Origin: Corynebacterium senegalense
GTDB lineage: Bacteria; Actinomycetota; Actinomycetes; Mycobacteriales; Mycobacteriaceae
Assembly (NCBI RefSeq): GCF_900411315.1
Contig: NZ_LS990887.1
Location: 713,663 to 754,237 of the forward strand
DNA length: 40,575 nucleotides
Direction of reading: 5' to 3'
Part shown: positions 15,630 to 21,734 of the stretch, one piece after another
Numbering within the stretch: the stretch's first letter is position 1
Layout: every line of letters starts with the position of its first letter
The notes under the pieces: model-generated
Told to the model about the DNA's origin: nothing
What the model saw: the letters and a program-made list of their open reading frames with translations, nothing else
Database searches by the model: none
Made by a program: the position numbers and the translations under genes

Positions 15630-17090
15630 CTAGCGGATCTCCTGCGGGTCCTTGCGCTCCGGGTAGATCTTCGGGCGCACGCCCCCGATCTCCTCGACGA
15701 TGCGGATGACCTGGTTGGAGTAGCCGTACTCGTTGTCGTACCAGACGTAGAGCACGAGGTGGTTGCCCGAGGCGATCGTGGCCAGGCCGTCGACGACACC
15801 CGCGTGGGTGGAGCCGAGCAGGTCGGTGGAGACGATGTCCGGGGAGTTGATGTAGTCGATCTGCTGGCGCAGGTTCGAGTCGGTGGACACGCGGCGCAGG
15901 AACTCGTTGACCTCGTCCTTCTCTACCTCGTTCTCGAGGTCGAGGTTGAGCACCGCCATCGAGACGTCCGGCGTGGGGACGCGGATCGCGTTGCCGGTCA
16001 GCTTGCCCTCGAACTCCGGCAGGGCCTTGGAGACAGCCTTCGCGGCGCCGGTCTCGGTGAGCACCATGTTCAGCGCTGCGGCGCGGCCGCGGCGCGGGCC
16101 CTTGTGGTAGTTGTCCGCCAGGTTCTGGTCGTTGGTGTAGGCGTGGACGGTCTCGACGTGGCCGTGCTTGACGCCGTAGCGGTCGTTGATCACCTTGAGC
16201 ACCGGGGTGATGCCGTTGGTGGTGCAGGACGCGGCGGAGATGACGCGGTCGGACTCGTCCGAGGTGATGTCGGCGTGGTTCACGCCGTAGACGATGTTGC
16301 GCACGTCGCCCTTGCCCGGGGCGGTGAGCACGACGCGCTCGACGCCCTTGGATTCGAGGTGCTGGGACAGCCCGGCGCGGTCGCGCCAGCGGCCCGTGTT
16401 GTCCACCACGATGGCGTTGTTGATGCCGTAGCTGGTGTAGTCGATGGCGGCCGGGTCGTCCGAGTAGATCATCTGGATCGGGGTGCCGTTGGCCCAGATG
16501 ACCTCGTTCTCCTCGTCCACGGAGATGGTGCCGTTGAAGGGGCCATGGACCGAGTCGCGGCGCAGCAGGGAGGCGCGCTTGACGATGTCGTCGTCACCTT
16601 TCTTGCGTACCACCACGGCGCGCAGGCGCACGCCGCCGTACATGCCCTCGCGGGCGATGAGGATGCGGGCCAGCAGGCGGCCGATACGGCCGAAGCCGTA
16701 GAGGACGACGTCGCGCGGCTCGAGCTCGCTGCCGGCGTTAATGACGTCGCCGAGCTGCTCCTCGAGGAAGGCGCGCAGGTCCTGCCCCTCGGTGCGCGAG
16801 TAGTTCTTGGCCAGGCGGCCGAGGTCGATCGAGGCGGTGCCGAGGTTGAGCTGCACGAGCTCCTTGAGGATCGGCAGGGTGTCGTCGAGAGGCAGCTCGC
16901 GCTCGACGATGCGGCGGGCGTAGCGGTGCGCCTTGATGATCTCGATGTCGGTCACGCCCACCAGCAGACGGCCGTAAATGGAGGTGACCACGTTGTTCTC
17001 GCGGTGCAGCTGGCTGATCAGCGGCAGCATCTCCTGCGCCAGGGTGAGCTTGTGGTTCCAGTCGTTCTGGGTGGAGGTTGCTTCAGTCAC
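15630..17090 (-). CDS. gapB: Glyceraldehyde-3-phosphate dehydrogenase, long GapB type
   Basis: A 486-residue GAPDH, about 150 residues longer than glycolytic GapA. The N-terminal 125 residues (IYGRLLVGVTDIEIIKAHRYARR) form the extension found in corynebacterial GapB/GapX. The catalytic part follows: nucleotide fold YGFGRIGRLLAR (131-142), Cys289 in ISAASCTTNGITPV, HAYTNDQN and WYDNEYGYSN. In Corynebacterium glutamicum the equivalent enzyme works in the gluconeogenic direction. The GTG at 17090 is preceded by AAAAGGAC. Upstream sit a TAGAAT -10 box and a palindrome filling the promoter spacer (17158-17180). The gene converges with sqdX across 9 nt. Confidence 0.92.
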   Translation of the reverse strand: MTEATSTQNDWNHKLTLAQEMLPLISQLHRENNVVTSIYGRLLVGVTDIEIIKAHRYARRIVERELPLDDTLPILKELVQLNLGTASIDLGRLAKNYSRTEGQDLRAFLEEQLGDVINAGSELEPRDVVLYGFGRIGRLLARILIAREGMYGGVRLRAVVVRKKGDDDIVKRASLLRRDSVHGPFNGTISVDEENEVIWANGTPIQMIYSDDPAAIDYTSYGINNAIVVDNTGRWRDRAGLSQHLESKGVERVVLTAPGKGDVRNIVYGVNHADITSDESDRVISAASCTTNGITPVLKVINDRYGVKHGHVETVHAYTNDQNLADNYHKGPRRGRAAALNMVLTETGAAKAVSKALPEFEGKLTGNAIRVPTPDVSMAVLNLDLENEVEKDEVNEFLRRVSTDSNLRQQIDYINSPDIVSTDLLGSTHAGVVDGLATIASGNHLVLYVWYDNEYGYSNQVIRIVEEIGGVRPKIYPERKDPQEIR

Positions 17091-17157
17091 AATCGTCCTT
17101 TTTCCGGGGTGGGCAAAACGGGTGAAGGCGCGAACCGGGGGTGCGCATCTCCCCTTG

Positions 17158-17180
17158 ATTCTAGCCGAATGCTCATTCGG
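17158..17180 (-). promoter_or_regulatory. gapB promoter with palindromic operator in the spacer
   Basis: On the minus strand CCGAATG-CT-CATTCGG (7-bp perfect arms, 17165-17180 by plus coordinates) is followed after one base by TAGAAT, a strong corynebacterial -10 hexamer (17158-17163). The palindrome plus that base is 17 bp, exactly the usual -35/-10 spacer, so a bound repressor would exclude RNA polymerase. The start codon is about 65 nt downstream. The binding protein is unknown. Confidence 0.5.
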
Positions 17181-17208
17181 GGGACGAGACGCAGCGCAAC
17201 CGGACACC

Positions 17209-17224
17209 CCGGGGGGACCCCCGG
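17209..17224. other. GC-rich hairpin abutting the HIBCH-like stop codon
   Basis: CCGGGGG-GA-CCCCCGG is a perfect 7-bp inverted repeat directly downstream of the minus-strand stop codon at 17225. No T tract follows on either strand, so it is not a standard intrinsic terminator. It may stabilise or loosely terminate the HIBCH-like transcript. Confidence 0.35.
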
Positions 17225-18211
17225 CTACCCCAGCACCGCGCGGTACTTCCCGGGGTCCGGCTCGAGGGCGAAGGAGGCGTCCCTGGACTTGTCCACCAGG
17301 ACGGCGCGCACACCTTCGGCGAAATCGGGCTCGCGCATGAGCACCGCTCCGAGGGCCCGCTCGTTGCGCAGGGCACCCTCCAGGTCACACGCGGAGTTGG
17401 CGCGCATGAGCTCGGCCGAGGCGACGAGGGCGGAGGGCGAGGCGTGGGCGGTGAGCTCCTCTGTCAGCGCGGCGAGCTCCGGGTACTCGCCGAGTCTGCC
17501 CCGGATCTCCGCCCAGGGGCCGACGAACACCTCGTCGACCGGGCCGTAGAGCTTCTCCAGCTCGGACTCCCCGGGGGCCAGGGCAAGCTCACCCAAGACG
17601 CCGATCCCCTCGCGGGCGATGCGCTCCGCCAGGCCCTCCAGCGAGGCGACCTTGTGGGTGGCGAGCCCGGTGGCGAGCATGTCGTCGGCGCTCATGCGGT
17701 AGCCCGTCAGGGCGAGGAAGGTCCCCAGCCCCAGCGACGGGTGGCCGGGCAGGTTCTGCAGCTTCCAGCTCATCCCCACGTCCGTGGCGAACCCGATGTT
17801 CATCTCGGGCATGGAGGCGAAGGCTCCCTCCGCGACAACGAAGTGCGAGCCGTGCGCGGAGATGCCCAGGCCGCCGCCCATGTCGACGCCGCCGACCAGC
17901 GCGATGTACGGCTTCGGGTAGCGGTCGATGGCGAGGTTGAGCGCGTACTCCCGCTCGAAGAAGTCGTCGACGCCCTCCGCGTCGCCGCCGAGGACGCCCT
18001 CGCGGGCGGCGCGGACGTCGCCCCCGGCGCAGAAGTGCTTGCCGGAGGACTGGATGACCACCTGCTCGATCCCCTCGTCCCCGCGCCAGGCATCGAGGGC
18101 GGCGGCGATGAGGTCAATCATCTCCCCGCTGAGGGAGTTCAGGGCCTTCGGCCGATCGAGGGTGATGATTCCGGTCTTCTCCACGACGGAGGTGGCCACG
18201 GGAGCGTTCAT
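17225..18211 (-). CDS. Enoyl-CoA hydratase/isomerase family protein, HIBCH-like (copy 2)
   Basis: A 328-residue HIBCH-type crotonase. It shares the layout of the protein at 3113-4162: FCAGGDVRAAR, RYPKPYIALVGGVDMGGGLGISAHGSH and the acidic pair Glu136/Asp144 in SMPEMNIGFATDVG. Compared with copy 1, the usual SPDAGG is replaced by ATDVGMSW, and overall the two are clearly diverged, so they may use different CoA esters. ATG at 18211 is chosen because the protein then starts just before the first strand; no strong RBS is seen. A perfect 9-2-9 palindrome at 18250-18269 lies about 40 nt upstream and probably controls it. It is divergent from hmuO and followed by gapB. Confidence 0.8.
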   Translation of the reverse strand: MNAPVATSVVEKTGIITLDRPKALNSLSGEMIDLIAAALDAWRGDEGIEQVVIQSSGKHFCAGGDVRAAREGVLGGDAEGVDDFFEREYALNLAIDRYPKPYIALVGGVDMGGGLGISAHGSHFVVAEGAFASMPEMNIGFATDVGMSWKLQNLPGHPSLGLGTFLALTGYRMSADDMLATGLATHKVASLEGLAERIAREGIGVLGELALAPGESELEKLYGPVDEVFVGPWAEIRGRLGEYPELAALTEELTAHASPSALVASAELMRANSACDLEGALRNERALGAVLMREPDFAEGVRAVLVDKSRDASFALEPDPGKYRAVLG

Positions 18212-18249
18212 GCAGTCAGTGTTCCACATCACACCCACGGGCGTGAGCA

Positions 18250-18269
18250 AATCAACCGAACGGTTGATT
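18250..18269. promoter_or_regulatory. Perfect 20-bp palindrome, candidate TetR-type operator
   Basis: AATCAACCG-AA-CGGTTGATT is a 9-bp perfect inverted repeat with a 2-bp centre, in the divergent region between the HIBCH-like gene and hmuO. The AACCGNNCGGTT core is of the kind bound by TetR-family regulators of acyl-CoA catabolism. It is about 40 nt from the HIBCH-like start and is separate from the DtxR box. The regulator is not identified. Confidence 0.55.
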
Positions 18270-18295
18270 CTCGCCAGCCCCCGCAACCCCTAGTG

Positions 18296-18314
18296 TTAGG
18301 TAAGCCTTACCTAC
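18296..18314. promoter_or_regulatory. DtxR iron box upstream of hmuO
   Basis: TTAGGTAAGCCTTACCTAC matches the 19-bp palindromic DtxR/IdeR consensus. The left arm TTAGGTAAG is mirrored by CTTACCTAC, 8 of 9 bases. It is 20 nt upstream of the hmuO GTG, so Fe2+-DtxR should repress hmuO when iron is plentiful. The identity is based on the well-known consensus, not on binding data. Confidence 0.85.
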
Positions 18315-18334
18315 CTAATGAACGGAGGGACACC

Positions 18335-18991
18335 GTGACTCTCGCCCCCACCCTCGCCCCGCTGTCGACCGCACTTCGTGAGGAAACCGCCGCCGCCCAC
18401 CGCGACGCCGAGAACACCCGCTTCATGTCCAGCCTCCTCGAGGGCGCGCTCGGCCGTGCCGAGGTCATCGACCTCACCGCCCAGTACTGGTTCATCTACA
18501 GCGCGCTCGAGCGGGCGGTGCGCCGCCTCGCCGCCGACCCGATCGCGGCAGCCGTCGCCGACACCCGGCTCGAGCGGGTCCCCGCCCTGGAGCGAGACCT
18601 CGCCCACCTCATCGGCCCCGAGTGGCGCGCGGAGATCAGCCCCGCCGCCGCGACGCTCGCCTACGCGGCGGAGCTCGACGGCCTCGACCCCGGCGACGCC
18701 CCCGCCGTCGTCGCCCACCACTACGTGCGCTACCTCGGCGACATCGCCGGCGGGCAGGTCATCGCCCGCACGCTGTCCACCGCCTACGGCCTGAGCGCCG
18801 AGGAGCTGAACTTCTACGACTTCTCCGCGGTGGGCAAAATCCCGCCCTTCCGCGCGGCCTACAAGGCGGCCCTGGATTCACTCGACCTCACCCCCGCGCA
18901 GCGCGAGCAGCTGCTCCGCAGCGCCACCGGCACCTTCGCCCGCAACCAGGCGGTCTTCCGCGAGCTCGAGCAGCGCAGCGAGAGGCTCTGA
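18335..18991 (+). CDS. hmuO: Haem oxygenase
   Basis: A 218-residue biliverdin-producing haem oxygenase. It opens haem to biliverdin, CO and Fe2+, releasing iron from host or environmental haem. The proximal haem ligand is His22 in AAAHRDAENTRFMS, and the distal-helix motif GDIAGGQ places Asp136 and the flexible glycines (135, 139, 140) exactly where HmuO of Corynebacterium diphtheriae has them. VAHHYVRYLGD is conserved. GTG at 18335 follows GGAGGGA. The DtxR box just upstream indicates iron repression. No haem transporter (hmuTUV) or ChrSA two-component genes are in the window. Confidence 0.96.
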   Translation: MTLAPTLAPLSTALREETAAAHRDAENTRFMSSLLEGALGRAEVIDLTAQYWFIYSALERAVRRLAADPIAAAVADTRLERVPALERDLAHLIGPEWRAEISPAAATLAYAAELDGLDPGDAPAVVAHHYVRYLGDIAGGQVIARTLSTAYGLSAEELNFYDFSAVGKIPPFRAAYKAALDSLDLTPAQREQLLRSATGTFARNQAVFRELEQRSERL

Positions 18992-19038
18992 GGCGCTTGT
19001 CGACGCCACCCCGCCGCCCAACCATAAGAACGGGCGCA

Positions 19039-19044
19039 TAGTAT
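19039..19044 (+). promoter_or_regulatory. -10 element, leaderless promoter of the alkyladenine glycosylase gene
   Basis: TAGTAT, 7 nt, then ATG at 19052. The hexamer overlaps the alternative in-frame ATG at 19043, which argues against that earlier start. Confidence 0.45.
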
Positions 19045-19051
19045 GGCGGAA

Positions 19052-19612
19052 ATGACGATCGACTTCACGGACACCGCCGACCTCGTCGCCCCGCAGCTGC
19101 TCGGCTGCCTCGTCACACACAATGGCGTGACCGTCCGGCTCACCGAGGTGGAGGCTTACCTCGGCAAGGACGACCCCGCAGCCCACACCTACAAGGGCCC
19201 GACCGCCCGCAACGCCGCCATGTTCGGGCCGCCCGGCAGGTTCTACGTCTACTTCTCCTACGGGATCCACCACAACGGCAACATCGTCTGCGCCCCCGAG
19301 GGCACCGGGCAGGGCTGCCTCCTGCGCGGCGGGGAGGTCGTCGCCGGCGAGGATCTCGCGCGACAGAGGCGGCAGCGCCCCGAGCGCGCCCTCATCCCCC
19401 ACGAGAATCTCGCCCGCGGCCCGGGGAACCTGGGCCAGGCCCTCGGCCTGCAGCTGAGCGACAACGGAACCCCCGTCCAGCTCACGGCCCGCGAGGCTGA
19501 GCCCGAGTGGGTGCGGGGCACGCGCATCGGCATCACGAAGAACGCGGACGCGCCGCTGCGCTTCTGGGTCCCCGGCGACCGGACGGTGTCGACGCCGAGG
19601 GGGCGTCGCTAA
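19052..19612 (+). CDS. mpg: DNA-3-methyladenine glycosylase (AAG/MPG family)
   Basis: A 186-residue base-excision repair glycosylase of the mammalian-type AAG/MPG fold. It hydrolyses the N-glycosidic bond of alkylated purines. The catalytic block LTEVEAYLGKDDPAAHTYKGPTARN contains the water-activating glutamate (TEVEAY). FYVYFSYGIHHNGNIVC, LLRGGE and ARGPGNLGQALG follow in the normal family order. The start is 19052 (MTIDFTDTAD) because TAGTAT lies 7 nt upstream; ATG at 19043 would add three residues. It converges with ppk2, stop codons overlapping (19609-19612). Confidence 0.92.
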   Translation: MTIDFTDTADLVAPQLLGCLVTHNGVTVRLTEVEAYLGKDDPAAHTYKGPTARNAAMFGPPGRFYVYFSYGIHHNGNIVCAPEGTGQGCLLRGGEVVAGEDLARQRRQRPERALIPHENLARGPGNLGQALGLQLSDNGTPVQLTAREAEPEWVRGTRIGITKNADAPLRFWVPGDRTVSTPRGRR

Positions 19613-20460
19613 GCCTTCTTCTTTTTCTTCTCGCGCCGGTCCTTCTCGAGCTTCGAGGCGACGTCGGGCACGTAGTTGAACTCGTCGCGCGGCGGGCGCT
19701 TGTAGTCGTCGCCCGAGGGGCGCTCGGGGATCTCGGGCAGGTCCTTTTCAATGCGCTCGTAGGGCACCGTGGACAGCAGGTGCGAGATGACGTTGATGCG
19801 CGAGCGCTTCTTGTCCTCGCTCTCCACCGTGTACCAGGGCGCCGAGGGAATGTCCGTGTGCACGAACATCTCGTCCTTCGCGCGGGAGTACTCCTCCCAC
19901 TTGGTGATGGATTCGAGGTCCATCGGCGAAAGCTTCCAGCGGCGCAGCGGGTCCTCGAGGCGCGACTCGAAGCGGCGGTACTGTTCCTCGTCGGAGACGG
20001 AGAACCAGTACTTGCGCAGCATGATGCCGTCCTCGACCAGCAGGCGCTCGAAGATCGGCGCCTGGTGCAGGAAGCGGCGGTACTCCTGGGAGGTGCAGAA
20101 GCCCATGACGCGCTCGACGCCGGCGCGGTTGTACCAGGAGCGGTCGAAGATGACGATCTCGCCCGCGGCGGGCAGGCGCTCGACGTAGCGCTGGAAGTAC
20201 CACTGCGTCTTCTCCCGCTCGGTCGGCGCCGGCAGCGCCTCAATGCGGCAGGTGCGCGGGTTGAGGTACTGGGTGATGCGCTTGATGGCGGAGCCCTTGC
20301 CGGCGGCGTCGCGGCCCTCCATCACGATGACGAGGCGGGCGCCGGTCTCCACCACCCACTGCTGCATGTCCACGAGCTCGGCCTGCAGGCGCAGGAGCTC
20401 TTTCTCGTAGGCCTTCTTGGACAGCTTCGGCGGCTGGGTGCGGTTCTTCTCCTCGCTCAT
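19609..20460 (-). CDS. ppk2: Polyphosphate kinase 2
   Basis: A 283-residue PPK2, which moves phosphate between polyphosphate and nucleotides. The Walker A motif GRDAAGKGS (49-57) and Walker B/lid region IFDRSWYNRAGVE (104-116) are complete. ALPAPTEREKTQWYFQRY, LEDPLRRWKLSPMDLES and KDEMFVHTDIPSAPW match one-domain PPK2 proteins. The lysine-rich C-terminus (KKKKK) could hold polyphosphate. Direction and nucleotide preference (GDP, ADP or AMP) cannot be read reliably; corynebacteria are known polyphosphate storers. ATG at 20460 has TAGCGT (20469-20474) 8 nt upstream and no RBS. Confidence 0.93.
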   Translation of the reverse strand: MSEEKNRTQPPKLSKKAYEKELLRLQAELVDMQQWVVETGARLVIVMEGRDAAGKGSAIKRITQYLNPRTCRIEALPAPTEREKTQWYFQRYVERLPAAGEIVIFDRSWYNRAGVERVMGFCTSQEYRRFLHQAPIFERLLVEDGIMLRKYWFSVSDEEQYRRFESRLEDPLRRWKLSPMDLESITKWEEYSRAKDEMFVHTDIPSAPWYTVESEDKKRSRINVISHLLSTVPYERIEKDLPEIPERPSGDDYKRPPRDEFNYVPDVASKLEKDRREKKKKKA

Positions 20461-20505
20461 GACCCCCAACGCTACCCCACCATTTCGGCGCCGACCCAAC
20501 CCGCT

Positions 20506-20835
20506 TTAGTCGGCCTCCACCTTGAACTCGGCCATCTCGTCCCACTCGGTCTTGCCCTCGATCAGGGTGTTGATGATCTCCGGGGTCTTCTCCAGGATGG
20601 TCGGGAAGAATTCGGTGGCCTTCTGGAAGTGCGCCGAGGAGACGTGCGCCTCCGCAGAGTCGTCGCGGAACCCCTCCACCAGGATGTACTCGCCCGGGTT
20701 GTCCTCGTTGCGGTACCACTCGAAGAAGAGGCAGCCTTCCTCTGCGCGGGTGGCCTGGGTGAATTCGTCGACAAGCTCGCGGAAGTTCTCCGCGTGCTCG
20801 GGCTTGGGGGTGAACTTCACGTTGATCAGAATCAT
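20506..20835 (-). CDS. Antibiotic biosynthesis monooxygenase (ABM) domain protein
   Basis: A 109-residue single-domain ABM/YgiN-like protein with a ferredoxin-like fold: ILINVKFTPKPEHAENFRELVDEF, EEGCLFFEWYRN, EYILVEGFRDDSAEAHVSSAHF. Such dimers act as cofactor-free quinol monooxygenases or dioxygenases, or as stress proteins; the substrate is unknown here. The family's conserved histidine in the AHVSSAHF helix is present. ATG at 20835 has TAGTCT (20843-20848) 7 nt upstream, the leaderless layout. Upstream of ppk2 on the same strand, 45 nt apart. Confidence 0.85.
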   Translation of the reverse strand: MILINVKFTPKPEHAENFRELVDEFTQATRAEEGCLFFEWYRNEDNPGEYILVEGFRDDSAEAHVSSAHFQKATEFFPTILEKTPEIINTLIEGKTEWDEMAEFKVEAD

Positions 20836-20842
20836 GGGCCCC

Positions 20843-20848
20843 AGACTA
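20843..20848 (-). promoter_or_regulatory. -10 element, leaderless promoter of the ABM gene
   Basis: Minus-strand TAGTCT, 7 nt, then ATG at 20835, without RBS. It is divergent from the pxp operon promoter. Confidence 0.5.
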
Positions 20849-20878
20849 CCCGGGAACGGAATTCCGCCACGCGCGCGG

Positions 20879-20905
20879 TATAAATGAGGTATTGACCACA
20901 TGTGG
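20879..20905 (+). promoter_or_regulatory. pxp operon promoter and CCACATGTGG palindrome
   Basis: TATAAAT (20879-20885) is a near-consensus -10 in an otherwise GC-rich region. Eleven nt downstream lies CCACATGTGG (20896-20905), a perfect 10-bp palindrome placed at or just after the expected transcription start, so a bound repressor would block initiation. About 70 nt of leader precede the GTG of pxpA. The regulator is not encoded in the window. Confidence 0.45.
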
Positions 20906-20972
20906 CATGGGCGACCCCGGGGCTCCGGGCCCGCCTGCGCCACATCCTGTTTTCTACGGAGGGCACACACCT

Positions 20973-21734
20973 GTGAGCACAACCATTGACCTGAACGCCG
21001 ACCTGGGTGAAACCACGGCCGGCAACCCGGTCGCCGACGACGCAGCCATGCTGGGCATGGTCTCCAGCGCGAACGTCGCCACCGGCTTCCACGCCGGGGA
21101 CCCCCACTCCATCGCCGGGACGCTCGCCGCGGCCGCCGCCGCGGGCGTCGTCGTGGGCGCGCACCCCGCCTACAACGACCCGGCCGCATTCGGCCGCCGC
21201 TTCGTCGACTACGCCCCCGCTGAGCTCGCCGACGAGGTCCTCTACCAGATCGGCGCCCTCGACGCCCTGGCCCGCGCGAACGGCACGCAGGTGCGCTACG
21301 TCAAGCCCCACGGGGCGCTGTACAACACCATCGTCCACCACGAGGCGCACGCCCGCGCGGTTGTCGACGGCATCAGGGCGTTCAGCCCGGACCTGCCCGT
21401 CATGCTCCTGCCGGGCGGCGTCGCGGTGGACATCGCCGAAAAGGCGGGCCTGCGCGTCGTCCGCGAGGCCTTCGCCGACCGCGGCTACAACCCGGACGGC
21501 ACGCTCGTCTCCCGCCGCGAGCCCAACGCCGTCATGCACGACCCGGAGGACGTCGCCAAGCGCGTGCTCCAGGTCGCCGCGACGGGCTCCGTCACCGCCG
21601 TCGACGGCACCGAGGTCAAGGTCGCGGCCGAGTCGGTGTGTGTCCACGGCGACTCCCCCGGCTCCGTCGAGCTGACGCGCAGCGTGGTCGCGCGCCTCGC
21701 CGACGAGGGCATCGAGATCAGGAGCTTCCTGTGA
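20973..21734 (+). CDS. pxpA: 5-oxoprolinase subunit A (LamB/YcsF family)
   Basis: A 253-residue YcsF/LamB protein. PxpA works with PxpB and PxpC in ATP-driven opening of 5-oxoproline (pyroglutamate) to glutamate. It starts with the family hallmark IDLNADLGE, followed by ANVATGFHAGDP, GVVVGAHPAYND, YVKPHGALYN and EAFADRGYNPDGTLVSRREP, all typical metal/substrate-site segments. The GTG at 20973 follows GGAGG and places IDLNADLGE at residue 5. Its last bases overlap the next gene in GTGA (21731-21734), giving translational coupling. Confidence 0.93.
   Translation: MSTTIDLNADLGETTAGNPVADDAAMLGMVSSANVATGFHAGDPHSIAGTLAAAAAAGVVVGAHPAYNDPAAFGRRFVDYAPAELADEVLYQIGALDALARANGTQVRYVKPHGALYNTIVHHEAHARAVVDGIRAFSPDLPVMLLPGGVAVDIAEKAGLRVVREAFADRGYNPDGTLVSRREPNAVMHDPEDVAKRVLQVAATGSVTAVDGTEVKVAAESVCVHGDSPGSVELTRSVVARLADEGIEIRSFL

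Noticed and set aside
15759..17549. 596-codon open frame on the plus strand opposite gapB
   Set aside because: Val/Gly/Asp-rich antisense frame caused by codon bias in gapB; no family recognised.
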